DNA of 64,000 bases from DASPMP01 sp035248725 (GTDB lineage Bacteria > Gemmatimonadota > Gemmatimonadetes > Gemmatimonadales > Gemmatimonadaceae): the NCBI GenBank assembly GCA_035248725.1, contig DATFHG010000111.1:28823-92822 (forward strand). The letters are read 5' to 3'. A model generated the notes under the pieces. It saw nothing but the letters and a program-made list of their open reading frames with translations, was not told where the DNA came from and did not search any database. Each line of letters starts with the position of its first letter. Position 1 is the first letter of the stretch. Below, piece after piece: positions 51,815-60,379 of the stretch. The position numbers and the translations under genes are program-made.

Positions 51815-54800
51815 CTACCACAGATCGTTGAACGTCAGCGCCCATCGCGGCGCGACGCGCCCCGCGCCTGCGTGACCCCGGTCGATGGCCAATGCCGGCT
51901 CGGAGACATAGAGCGGCGAGTCCAGTCGAATGAACAGCGGGCGATCGAACAACCGGCCGCTGACACTCACGCCGACACCCGCATCACTCAACGTTCGGGA
52001 ATTGCCACTCTCCCCGACCGAGGCCGCGTCGCCAAACGCGTGCAGCCGGAATGCGAGCGCGGCGTCCCGACCGCGCGCGCGCGTCCACGTGCCGAGTTGC
52101 CTGGACAGCTCGATGTTGGTGCCGACCAGTCGTGACGCGGGCAGATCCCAGCGATAGCCGCGCAATGCGCCGCCGCCCAATGGCAACCAATCGACGTTGG
52201 GTTGCTTGAGTATGGCGCCCGCCGGGCGCCACCAATGGTTGTCGAACGTCGTGACCGGATCCTGGGCGCTGAGGTACAGCGCGCGCTGCAAGGGCGCGTT
52301 CTCTTCGTCCGCCGCATAGCCGCGGATGTCCAGTCGCCAGCCACGCCGCAGCGGCTGCCGCCCGCCGAGCGCGAATTCCCCCTTGCCGTAATAGTCGTGA
52401 TCGGCCTTACCGAGCACCACGCTCGGCGTGACGAAGAAGTACGCACCATTCGGCGGCCCGAAGTGCCACCGGGCGCGCGCCGCGATGTCGCCGATGTTTC
52501 TGCTGCTCCACAGCTCCGGGAGCAGTCTTCCGGTGTCCCCGAAAAACCCCGGCGAGATGTTCGCCTGGGCGTACGTGAGGGCCAGCGACATGTCGCTCGA
52601 TCCGCGCAGCGTCGACAGCGCGCGCTCCAGGCCGATGTCGTACTTGAGAATGTCGTCGAGCGATGCCGCGCCGAGCGACGCGACGAACCGTGAATGCGTG
52701 ACGAAATTGCCCCGCGCCCAGTATTGCAATCGATCCATGACCGGCAGGGCAACGCCGGCCTTCGTCACGTACGCGAGTCCGGCCTGCACCTCCTGCTGAT
52801 CCAGGTAGCTGGCGCGGACGCGGGCGCCGAGCGTCACACCGCCCCCGTTCGAGTACCACGCCATGGGCCGGACGAGCGCCACCGCGTGTTCTCGATCCGC
52901 TTGCGCGAGAAAGGGCCAGTCCACATTCCATCGCTCGTGCCCCAGACCCAGCGCATTCTCATGGGCGTCGTTCAGGCGATTCCAGTCCCACGAGGTGTGC
53001 ATCGGATCGAGCCGCACCTCGAGGGGCGCATCCGCCGTGCGAATGCGAACGATCTGCGTCCGAAACAGCGGATCGATCCTGCCGAGCGTCCACCCGCGTG
53101 CCGTGCGCACACCGACGGCGATCGGATGGAGGTACTCCCCCCATCTGCGAACCCGGACGTCGACGACGTACGCGGACGAGTCGCGCCCGATCTGGACGTC
53201 GCCGAGGGAATAATCCACGACGCCGGTGTGATGGATCCACTGGTCGAAAAACCAGCCGAGGTCGCGTCCGCTCGCTCGCTCGGCTGACGCGCGCATCGCG
53301 CGTTCGTCCACGTGCTTGAGCTTCCAGCGCGCGTAGTAGTCGTGCAGGAACGCGACGAAGGCGGAATCACCGATCGCGTCGCGCAGCTGGCCGTACATCA
53401 CCTCGGCGCGATCGTAGATCATGTCGTTGTAGACGCGGAAGTCACGGAAGTCCTGCGCGCGCGTCCCGATCGCCTGCGCTTCGCCCTGCAGATCCGTGAT
53501 CGACTCCGAGACGCCGAGGGCATCCTGCGGCGTGAACGTGGGCCGGATCGCCAGTCCGCGATAGCCAGACACACGCGCCGGCTCCTGTGGCTGCTGCTGT
53601 GAGAATTCCTGCTGCGTGCTGCCTTCGGCCCAGCTGGTCTGGTACGATGTCAGGCCCTCGTCCATCCAGCCGCTGCGCCATTCGTTGTTGCCGAGGATGC
53701 CATAGGTGAAGACGTGTCCACCTTCGTGCAGAATGAGACCCTGTGACGCCGAGCCGTTCATCTGCATCATGGGAAACTCGGTGCCGCCGCCGTCCAGGCG
53801 GTGCAACACGGTCATTTGCGGATACGCGTATGTGCCGTACACGTGCTCGAGCCAGCCGAGCGCGTTGATGGTGCGCTGCACGGCCCGCAGCCCGCCCCAG
53901 GTGCTGTCGTCACCCGGCTGATACAGCACGTTGACGGATACGGTGTCCCACGCGGGCGATTCACCGGTTCGCGTCGGGCGCACGTAGACACCGCCCTCGT
54001 AGCGATAGTTCGGCGATGTGGACCACGCGAAGTGGTGCACATCGCGGGCAACGAAGCGCACCGCCCGGTAGCCTGAGGGAATCATCACGGTGGCGCCGCC
54101 CGCCACATTTCCGTACGCCTGCGACGCCGTGCGTACCGCGCCCGCCGCGGCGACACGCGACCAGCCGGGATCACCCGACACCGGCACCCCGGTGGCGCCG
54201 ATCACCTGGTCGTCCGCGACGACGAGCGTCACGTCATACGTGCCGTATTCCCCGTAGAATTCGCCGGCGGGCTGCAGGGCGTTGTATTCCCAGCCGGCGC
54301 GATCATACACAGCGACCTTGGGATACCACTGCGCCAGGTCCCAGTGTCGACCGCGTCGTCCCTGGCGTCGCGGCACCGTGGATGGACGCGCATCCCATGC
54401 GAAGTCGACGACGACGGAATCGCCAGGCGCCAGCACGCGCGGCAGCGCAAAATGCGCGACGGTGCTATCCGGTGCGCCCGGGTAGTCGACGCCCACCGCT
54501 GCGCCGTCGACGCGCACGGGAGCCGTAAACCGCTCGTACCCGTAGTCCGGTTCACGGAGATGCTGAAAGCGATCCCGTCCCTCGCGCTCGTCGATCTCAC
54601 TCCACTTCGAGCCGGGCCTGAACGCGTTGAGGTACTGATGCACGTACATCTCGCGCAGCGTGTCGGGCGAGTTGTTCACGTACCGCAGCGTTGCCCGTGC
54701 ACTCACGCGGTCGTGCGGCTCGTCCAGCGTGGCGGCGATCGTGTACCTGATGCGCTGCTGCCAGTACCCTGCGGTATCGCCCGAGGGAGGCGTGGAGTTT

Positions 54801-54859
54801 CCGCTGGGAAGCGCGGGGTGCTGCTGCAGCAGCGCGAGAAATGCCGCGTGAATGAGCAT
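51815..54859 (-). CDS. M1-family metallopeptidase with C-terminal beta-barrel-like domain
   Basis: 1014 aa. N-terminal region (about 25-330) is the beta saddle of M1 enzymes. The active site is complete: GGGTEFPMMQMNG (substrate loop), HEGGH at 378-382 and Glu401 in WMDEGLTSYQ with 18 residues between, then YDRAEVMYGQLRD. From about residue 690 to the end the sequence changes to amphipathic strands like an outer-membrane barrel (VRASYLDQQEVQAGLAYVTKAG, GRQPLRRGWRLDIRGYAA, RLFDRPLFIRLDSPLYVSEP) and ends in the aromatic ALTFNDLW. It is probably exported: a short signal precedes QQHPALPSG. The barrel assignment is inferred from strand pattern and C-terminal Trp. Confidence 0.82.
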   Translation of the reverse strand: MLIHAAFLALLQQHPALPSGNSTPPSGDTAGYWQQRIRYTIAATLDEPHDRVSARATLRYVNNSPDTLREMYVHQYLNAFRPGSKWSEIDEREGRDRFQHLREPDYGYERFTAPVRVDGAAVGVDYPGAPDSTVAHFALPRVLAPGDSVVVDFAWDARPSTVPRRQGRRGRHWDLAQWYPKVAVYDRAGWEYNALQPAGEFYGEYGTYDVTLVVADDQVIGATGVPVSGDPGWSRVAAAGAVRTASQAYGNVAGGATVMIPSGYRAVRFVARDVHHFAWSTSPNYRYEGGVYVRPTRTGESPAWDTVSVNVLYQPGDDSTWGGLRAVQRTINALGWLEHVYGTYAYPQMTVLHRLDGGGTEFPMMQMNGSASQGLILHEGGHVFTYGILGNNEWRSGWMDEGLTSYQTSWAEGSTQQEFSQQQPQEPARVSGYRGLAIRPTFTPQDALGVSESITDLQGEAQAIGTRAQDFRDFRVYNDMIYDRAEVMYGQLRDAIGDSAFVAFLHDYYARWKLKHVDERAMRASAERASGRDLGWFFDQWIHHTGVVDYSLGDVQIGRDSSAYVVDVRVRRWGEYLHPIAVGVRTARGWTLGRIDPLFRTQIVRIRTADAPLEVRLDPMHTSWDWNRLNDAHENALGLGHERWNVDWPFLAQADREHAVALVRPMAWYSNGGGVTLGARVRASYLDQQEVQAGLAYVTKAGVALPVMDRLQYWARGNFVTHSRFVASLGAASLDDILKYDIGLERALSTLRGSSDMSLALTYAQANISPGFFGDTGRLLPELWSSRNIGDIAARARWHFGPPNGAYFFVTPSVVLGKADHDYYGKGEFALGGRQPLRRGWRLDIRGYAADEENAPLQRALYLSAQDPVTTFDNHWWRPAGAILKQPNVDWLPLGGGALRGYRWDLPASRLVGTNIELSRQLGTWTRARGRDAALAFRLHAFGDAASVGESGNSRTLSDAGVGVSVSGRLFDRPLFIRLDSPLYVSEPALAIDRGHAGAGRVAPRWALTFNDLW

Positions 54860-54881
54860 GACTCAAAGATGACGTGGGCGT

Positions 54882-54910
54882 TTGCCGACTGACACCGTCA
54901 CCGCTAAGCT
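54882..54910 (+). promoter_or_regulatory. Sigma-70-type leaderless promoter of the DinB gene
   Basis: TTGCCG at 54882-54887, 17-base spacer, TAAGCT at 54905-54910, then 6 bases to the ATG. The best two-box promoter in the window. Confidence 0.65.
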
Positions 54911-54916
54911 GCCCTC

Positions 54917-55450
54917 ATGCCCGCCTCCGATCCTGTCGTGAGCGCCACCACCGCAGTCCGCGACAGCATCGGTGCGTTGCTCGTCCGCGAGCTGCGCGCC
55001 GTGCAGCGCGAGATCGACGCCTACCCGGACGAGGCCAGCGTCTGGCGCGCCCTGCCCGGCGTCCCGAACACGGGAGGGACGCTCGCGCTCCATCTCGCCG
55101 GGAACATCCAGCATTTCGTCGGAGCGATCCTGGCGCGCGACGGATACGTGCGCGACCGCGACGCCGAGTTTGCGCGGCGCGACGTACCACGCTCGGCATT
55201 GCGCGCGGATCTCGACCGCGCGATCGCGTCCGTCCAGCGCACCATCGGCGCGCTGCGCGACGACCAGCTGCTCGCGCCGTACCCCGAGCCTATCGCCAAG
55301 CGGACCGTCACGACGCCCGTCTTCCTGCTGCACCTGCTGGCGCACCTGGCCTATCACCTTGGCCAGATCGACGTGCATCGACGGGCGGTGAGCGGCGACG
55401 AGCGCGGCATCGACGCCGTCTCGGTGCGAGAGTTGCCAGAAGTGCGCTGA
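54917..55450 (+). CDS. DinB-family protein
   Basis: 177 aa four-helix bundle. Likely metal His residues occur in LHLAGNIQHFVGAIL and LLHLLAHLAYHLGQIDVHRR, the usual DinB pattern. Also present are WRALPGVPNTGGTLALHL. DinB/YfiT-like proteins include thiol S-transferases (bacillithiol or mycothiol dependent) and uncharacterised members; no partner thiol is indicated here. ATG is 6 bases after a TAAGCT box, so translation is probably leaderless. It is the first of a group of four plus-strand genes. Confidence 0.86.
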   Translation: MPASDPVVSATTAVRDSIGALLVRELRAVQREIDAYPDEASVWRALPGVPNTGGTLALHLAGNIQHFVGAILARDGYVRDRDAEFARRDVPRSALRADLDRAIASVQRTIGALRDDQLLAPYPEPIAKRTVTTPVFLLHLLAHLAYHLGQIDVHRRAVSGDERGIDAVSVRELPEVR

Positions 55451-55473
55451 CGCCGACGCGGCGCCCACCACCA

Positions 55474-56016
55474 ATGGCCGACCAGACTTCCAGACCCTTC
55501 GAATCGCGCTCCGATTCGCGCGCCAAACCCGACGACGTCGATGCTCTCGAACTAAGCAGCGACGCGGTGCGGGACCGAGTGGTGCAACTCGCATTCGGCG
55601 GCGACCGCGCGCGCTACGACGAATTCATTCGCGTCATTCGCGAAGCCGTTCCTCCCGACGTCGCCGTCGTGCTCCGCGGCAGCGCGGTGACCGGTACGCG
55701 CTGGGAGGACGGTGCGCCGTTCGACGCCGATGGACCGGGCACCAGCGATCTCGATCTCACCCTCATCGGTGGCGGCATGGTGCAGCACTTCGACGTCTTT
55801 TACATCCCGGGACTGCACACCGCGCCGCTCAGCGACGAGCACCCCGACGCGTCGGCCACCTTCATTCCGCTGCGCGGGGCGCTGTGCCGCATCGCGGGCC
55901 GGCCGGTGAACATCCAGGCCACTGCCGACGTCGTGCAGTTTCTGCGCGATCGGGTCATGAGTCAGCCGTACTTCGTGATGATCCCGAAGCAGACGGACGC
56001 GAACGACGCCGGCTGA
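55474..56016 (+). CDS. Nucleotidyltransferase-fold protein of unknown function
   Basis: 180 aa. The middle shows a minimal nucleotidyltransferase pattern: VVLRGSAVTGTRW, then PGTSDLDLTLIGGG, giving G-S...D-x-D typical of polymerase-beta-like enzymes. A later strand with a third carboxylate is not obvious. The N-terminal 30 residues are polar. No antitoxin partner or HEPN gene is adjacent, so a toxin-antitoxin role is not supported. The ATG begins 23 bases after the DinB stop. Upstream open frame in the same phase covers DinB and is not expressed. Confidence 0.65.
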   Translation: MADQTSRPFESRSDSRAKPDDVDALELSSDAVRDRVVQLAFGGDRARYDEFIRVIREAVPPDVAVVLRGSAVTGTRWEDGAPFDADGPGTSDLDLTLIGGGMVQHFDVFYIPGLHTAPLSDEHPDASATFIPLRGALCRIAGRPVNIQATADVVQFLRDRVMSQPYFVMIPKQTDANDAG

Positions 56017-56017
56017 G

Positions 56018-56761
56018 ATGTTTCGCTTCCTCACCTACAACATCCGGTACGGAGGCCGCGGACGCGCGCAACCGCTGGCGCGGATGGTTCGCGACGCCAA
56101 CGTCGACGTCGTCCTGCTCCAGGAGGCCACCGATCCGCGCGTGATCGAGGAGCTGTCCCGCCTCACGGAGATGCCGCACTGGGGGTCGCGTCCCGAGCAC
56201 TCGATGGGCTTTCTCAGCCGCCGCCCCGTCACGCACTACACGTGGCATCAACCCGGCGGCGCACGGCACCCGTTTCTCGAGCTCGTCGTCGACGGCATCG
56301 ACTGCCGCATCTTCGGCCTGCACCTCGTCGCCTGGTTCTCCAAGTGGACCGAACGCAAACGCAAGCGCGAGCTGCGTGCGCTCCTCGACGGCATTCGTGA
56401 GCACCAGCATGGCTTTCACATCATCGCCGGTGATTTCAACGCACTCGCGCCCGGTGAGCTGCTCGAGGTCCGCAAGATGCCGCGCTGGATCCGCGCGATG
56501 ATCTGGCTGAGCGGGCGCGAGATGTCGCGCGAGACGATTCAGCTCATGCTCGACGAGGGCTATGTCGACGCGTGGCGCCGACTGCATCCGAACGATCCCG
56601 GCTACACGTTCCCCACCTGGGATCCGCACGTGCGCCTGGACTACGTCTTCACTCCGGCGCGCGATGCCGAGCGCGTGGTCGTCTGCGAAATCGTCCGCAC
56701 TCCCGAGTCGCTGGTGCGCGAGGCGTCCGACCACCATCCATTGCTCGTCGAAGTGCGCTGA
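56018..56761 (+). CDS. Endonuclease/exonuclease/phosphatase family protein
   Basis: 247 aa, full-length EEP fold. Motifs: FLTYNIRYGG (Asn), VVLLQEATD (Glu), LHLVAWFSKW, IIAGDFNALAPGE (Asp/Asn), LDYVFTP and the final SDHHPLLVEV (Asp-His). These are the Mg-binding and catalytic residues shared by DNase I, sphingomyelinase and inositol phosphatases. No signal peptide, so it is likely cytoplasmic; substrate unknown. It starts 1 base after the preceding stop and is translationally coupled. Confidence 0.88.
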   Translation: MFRFLTYNIRYGGRGRAQPLARMVRDANVDVVLLQEATDPRVIEELSRLTEMPHWGSRPEHSMGFLSRRPVTHYTWHQPGGARHPFLELVVDGIDCRIFGLHLVAWFSKWTERKRKRELRALLDGIREHQHGFHIIAGDFNALAPGELLEVRKMPRWIRAMIWLSGREMSRETIQLMLDEGYVDAWRRLHPNDPGYTFPTWDPHVRLDYVFTPARDAERVVVCEIVRTPESLVREASDHHPLLVEVR

Positions 56762-56821
56762 GGGCAGTGTTGCGCCGACCGGCCCTTACGTAGGATTAGG
56801 GGCTTATCTCGGAGCTAAGAG

Positions 56822-57247
56822 ATGACGAACGGCACGCCCGGTTCGGGCTGGAATGACATCGGAAAGCTGATATTGCGCCTCGCCGTGGGCGGACTGATGA
56901 TCTTCCACGGAATCGCGAAGCTGAAGGGTGGCATCGGATGGATGGCGGGTCCCCTTGGCGCGCATCATCTGCCGTTCTTCATCGGCTATGGCGTGTACGT
57001 GGCCGAAGTCGTCGGCCCGATCCTGCTGATCCTCGGCGTGCTCACGCGTCCCGCGGCCGCCGTCATCGCCTTCGACATGTTCATGGCGATCGTGCTCGTC
57101 GTGCAAGGGCGCCTGTTCGCAATCAACGAACGGAGCGGAGGGCTCGGTGGTGAGCTCGAGCTGTTCTATCTCCTCGCCTCCGTGGCGATCGTCTTTCTCG
57201 GCAGTGGGCGCTTCGCCGTTTCGCGCGGCACCGGCCGATTCGACTGA
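56822..57247 (+). CDS. DoxX family membrane protein
   Basis: 141 aa with four hydrophobic helices. DoxX signatures are LRLAVGGLMIFHGIAKLKGG, HHLPFFIGYGVYVAEVVGPILLILG (in part GVYVAEVVGPILL), TRPAAAVIAFDMFMAI and ELELFYLLASVAIVFLGSGRFAV. Family members are associated with redox stress and quinone or sulfur metabolism without a settled activity. Ribosome site ggag-ctaag precedes the ATG. It is followed by the copper-related genes after a 31-base gap. Confidence 0.88.
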   Translation: MTNGTPGSGWNDIGKLILRLAVGGLMIFHGIAKLKGGIGWMAGPLGAHHLPFFIGYGVYVAEVVGPILLILGVLTRPAAAVIAFDMFMAIVLVVQGRLFAINERSGGLGGELELFYLLASVAIVFLGSGRFAVSRGTGRFD

Positions 57248-57266
57248 GCCTTCACAATGCTGACGC

Positions 57267-57272
57267 TAGATT
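57267..57272 (+). promoter_or_regulatory. Leaderless-type -10 box of the His/Cys-rich gene
   Basis: TAGATT, exactly 6 bases before GTG 57279. No -35 box of note. Confidence 0.5.
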
Positions 57273-57278
57273 AGCGGC

Positions 57279-57629
57279 GTGATGCGCGTTCTCCTGCTCC
57301 TTCCGCTGTGGCTCGCCCTCGCGACGGGCGACTCGCAGATGTTGCACACCTGCCCCATGCATCACGCGGGAGTGGGAGCGCAGGCCGCGGCGCACATGCA
57401 CGCGGGACACACGCCCGCATCGCCGTCGCACGATTCCCACCACGCAGCGTGTTCGTGCGTCGGACCGTGTTGCTGTACGGGCGGATGGACGCCCGCGCCG
57501 ACCATCGTCACGGTCGCGACGACACTGCTCGTCACCGACGCGGGTGCGTCTCTCGCTGCCGTCGAGCGTCGGCACACCGATGTCGCTCGTCTTCTCCCCT
57601 TCGCCAACGGACCGCCGCAGCTCGCCTGA
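57279..57629 (+). CDS. Small exported His/Cys-rich protein, probably metal-binding
   Basis: 116 aa; no named family recognised. A signal peptide (RVLLLLPLWLALATGDSQ) is followed by a segment with nine His and six Cys between residues 23 and 66: H23, C25, H28, H29, H39, H41, H44, H51, H54, H55, C58, C60, C64-C66. A hydrophobic stretch (APTIVTVATTLLVTDAG) and a polar tail follow. The ligand set suits copper or another soft metal in the periplasm. It precedes a TonB receptor and a YcnI-like copper-domain gene, which supports that role. GTG start 6 bases after TAGATT; ATG 57282 is the next codon. Confidence 0.72.
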   Translation: MMRVLLLLPLWLALATGDSQMLHTCPMHHAGVGAQAAAHMHAGHTPASPSHDSHHAACSCVGPCCCTGGWTPAPTIVTVATTLLVTDAGASLAAVERRHTDVARLLPFANGPPQLA

Positions 57630-57637
57630 CGAGCTCA

Positions 57638-57657
57638 GGCGGCGCGATCGCGCCGCC
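57638..57657 (+). other. 20-base perfect palindrome before the TonB receptor gene
   Basis: GGCGGCGCGA pairs with its exact complement, with no spacer. A second imperfect stem (about 57661-57683) follows. Both lie in the 100-base leader of the receptor gene and could be a regulator site or RNA structures. Confidence 0.45.
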
Positions 57658-57729
57658 ATCGACGGGCGCGCATCGCGCCGTCTGGTCCTCGGCTGCCGCC
57701 GCTGCGGCGCCGCACATCAGGGAGACGAC

Positions 57730-59841
57730 ATGTACGCGTTTCATGCGGGCGCTTCGCGCGCTCGCCAACTGACATTCCTCACGAGCGTCTTGCTCGGCGC
57801 CGCACCGCTGTCGTTGCGGGCGCAGCGCGACTCGACGCGGTCGGGTCGCGATACCACGACGCTGACCGCCGTCACGGTGATCGGTACGCAGAGCGACCTG
57901 TCCCAGGAGCACGAGCGGATGCTGCGCAGCCCCGGTGCCGTCTCCGTCGTGACCGTCGGCGAGCTGCGCGCGACCAGGCAGACGAACCTGCACGATGTGT
58001 TGCGCTTTACGCCGGGCGTTTTCATCCAGCCTCGCTTCGGCGCAGCGGACGAAAGCCAGATCTCGATTCGTGGCTCAGGGCTGCGGAACAACTTCCACGC
58101 GCGCGGCGTGAATCTGCTGGTGAACGGCATGCCGTACCGCAACGCCGATGGTTTCACGGACTTCGAGTCCATCGAGCTGCTCACCGCCGAAGCCATCGAC
58201 GTCTACAAGGGCGCCAACGCACTCCGATACGGCGGATCCACCCTCGGCGGGGCGATCAACATCCAGACGAAGACGGGTTACACCGCCACGCCGTTCACCG
58301 GCGTATTCGAGGGAGGGAGCAACGCGTTCGCGAAGGTGCAGCTCGCGTCCGGCGGCATGCGCGGCAGATTCGACTGGTACGCGAGCGGCGCGCACACGCA
58401 GACGGATGGATATCGCGTGTGGTCGGACCAGCGACGCGACCGACTCAACCTGCACGCGGGATATCGGCTGGGACGCGAGGCGGACGTTCGTCTCTTCTAC
58501 TTCGGCGCGCACGTCCGCGAGCACCTGCCAGGGTCGGTCAACCTCGCCACACTCGACAGCGCTCCGACCACCGCGGACCCGACCAACGTCTCGAACAGGT
58601 GGGGTCGCGAATACGACCTGCATCATGTCGGCGTGCAGTATCGCGCGCAGCTGTCGAATTCACAGCGGCTCGAGTTCAGCCCGTACCTCCAGTATCGCGA
58701 CATCGACCATCCGATCTTCGAGGTGATCGCGCAGGTGAGCCAGGACTGGGGCGCAGAAGCGCGGTATGAGAACACCGCCGCCGTCGGCTCACGCGACAAT
58801 CGGCTCACCATCGGTCTCCAGCCAGCCCTCGGCAACGTGCAGAACAAGCAATTCCAGAACGTCGCTGGCAGACACGGCAACCTCACACGCGACGAGCGGG
58901 ATCGCGCATCCACGCTCGCGCTGTACGCGGAGGACGAGCTGTCGCTGACGTCTCGGCTGTCCGCGACGGCCGGCGTACGCGTGGAGAACGATCGTCGCCG
59001 GGCAACCGACCGGTTTCTGTCGAATGGCGATCAGTCGGACTCGCGGTCGTACGACGGCGTGTCGCCGCGCTTCGGCCTGCTCGCGACGATCAGCGATCGC
59101 ACGCGGCTGTTCGCGAACGCCAGCCACACGATGGAACCACCGCTCCTGCTCGAGCTCACGAGCTTTGGTAATCCCGGCGGATTCATTCCACTGCGGTCGC
59201 AGGACGCGTGGCAGTACGAAATCGGAGCGCGAAGCCACCAGCTCGGCGTGTCGTGGGACGTGTCGCTGTACGACATCGAGCTGCGCAACGAGCTGCTGAA
59301 CGAGAACGTACAGCCGTTCACCGGCGCTCCCTTCACCGTTCCCACGTATCGGAACGTGCCTCGCACGCGGCACGCCGGCATCGAGGCGGGAGCGTCCGTG
59401 CAGCGCTGGGTGCGACTGCTCTCGCGCGGGGACGTGCGCGACATGGTCGGTGCGCGGGTGTCCTACACGTACAGCCGCTTCACCTTCCTGAACGACTCCG
59501 CATTTGGCGACAACGACTTGCCCGGCGCGCCGAGACATTACGTGGTTGGAGAGCTGACCTACGAGCACCCATCGGGATTTCGCCTGACGCCTTCGCTCGA
59601 GGCGGTCCCACGCGCGTACGCGGTGAACAGCGCGAACACGGCGACGAACTCGGCGTGGATGTCTCTGGGCGTACGCGCCGACTGGAACCTGTATCGGCTG
59701 GGGAGCACGGTGTTCGTGGCTGCGCAGAACCTCACCAACGCACGCTACTCCGCGTCCGTGCAAGTGGATAACGCAGCTGGACACTTCTACGAACCCGCGG
59801 ATCCGCGGTCTTTTTACCTCGGCATGAGGATCGAGCGATGA
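57730..59841 (+). CDS. TonB-dependent outer-membrane receptor
   Basis: 703 aa. Signal peptide (LTFLTSVLLGAAPLSLRAQ), a plug domain (GAVSVVTVGELRATRQTNL, LRFTPGVFIQPRFGAADES, GINIQTK-like GGAINIQTKTGY), and a 22-strand barrel ending FYLGMRIER. SIRGSGLRNNFHARGVNLLVNG is typical of siderophore and copper receptors. No N-terminal carboxypeptidase-like extension. ATG 57730 has a gggag ribosome site. It overlaps the YcnI-like gene as ATGA. Copper as substrate is inferred only from the neighbours; iron complexes are possible. Confidence 0.9.
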   Translation: MYAFHAGASRARQLTFLTSVLLGAAPLSLRAQRDSTRSGRDTTTLTAVTVIGTQSDLSQEHERMLRSPGAVSVVTVGELRATRQTNLHDVLRFTPGVFIQPRFGAADESQISIRGSGLRNNFHARGVNLLVNGMPYRNADGFTDFESIELLTAEAIDVYKGANALRYGGSTLGGAINIQTKTGYTATPFTGVFEGGSNAFAKVQLASGGMRGRFDWYASGAHTQTDGYRVWSDQRRDRLNLHAGYRLGREADVRLFYFGAHVREHLPGSVNLATLDSAPTTADPTNVSNRWGREYDLHHVGVQYRAQLSNSQRLEFSPYLQYRDIDHPIFEVIAQVSQDWGAEARYENTAAVGSRDNRLTIGLQPALGNVQNKQFQNVAGRHGNLTRDERDRASTLALYAEDELSLTSRLSATAGVRVENDRRRATDRFLSNGDQSDSRSYDGVSPRFGLLATISDRTRLFANASHTMEPPLLLELTSFGNPGGFIPLRSQDAWQYEIGARSHQLGVSWDVSLYDIELRNELLNENVQPFTGAPFTVPTYRNVPRTRHAGIEAGASVQRWVRLLSRGDVRDMVGARVSYTYSRFTFLNDSAFGDNDLPGAPRHYVVGELTYEHPSGFRLTPSLEAVPRAYAVNSANTATNSAWMSLGVRADWNLYRLGSTVFVAAQNLTNARYSASVQVDNAAGHFYEPADPRSFYLGMRIER

Positions 59842-60377
59842 GACGAATCACCGGAGTATTGTTCGCCGCTGCCGTCGCAGTCATCGCATCGGCTCACGCG
59901 ACCGTCGCGCCCACGACATCGCGGCCGGGCGCGTACGAGCGGTACCTGCTCCGTGTCCCCAACGAGTCCGACAATGCGACCGTCAAGGTGGAGATCACCT
60001 TCCCTGACGACATGCGCGTGATCTCCTTCGCGGACGTGCCCGGATGGACGCTACAGGCGCGCATGGATTCCACGGGCCGCGCGGTGAGCGCGACCTGGAC
60101 GGGCTCCTTGCCGCCGGAGCGTTTCGTGGAGTTTCCGTTCATCGGCGTGAACCCGAAACAGCGTTCGCGCGTGAGCTGGCCCGTGATGCAGACGTATGCG
60201 AATGGACAGGTCGTGCGCTGGACGGGCCCGGAAGGCAGCGACTCGCCAGCGTCCGTCACGACCATCGGCGCGTCGCGTTCCTGGACGGGGTGGTTGCCGA
60301 CGGCGCTCAGTGTTGTTGCGTTGATGCTTGCGATCGCGGTCGTCAGCCGCTCGCGAACGCGGCGCGTGGTGGCGTGA
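59838..60377 (+). CDS. YcnI-like (DUF1775) copper-binding protein
   Basis: 179 aa. Signal peptide ends ...IASA, giving a mature N-terminus HATVAPTT, where the His forms the one-histidine copper brace known from YcnI; a Glu and Trp of the domain (VPGWTLQA, ERFVEFPF) are the other usual ligands. The domain is a single beta sandwich (residues 22-140) and a C-terminal membrane helix (WLPTALSVVALMLAIAVVSR) anchors it. It overlaps the receptor stop by 4 bases, so receptor and copper protein are cotranslated. Confidence 0.85.
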   Translation: MRRITGVLFAAAVAVIASAHATVAPTTSRPGAYERYLLRVPNESDNATVKVEITFPDDMRVISFADVPGWTLQARMDSTGRAVSATWTGSLPPERFVEFPFIGVNPKQRSRVSWPVMQTYANGQVVRWTGPEGSDSPASVTTIGASRSWTGWLPTALSVVALMLAIAVVSRSRTRRVVA

Positions 60378-60379
60378 CG

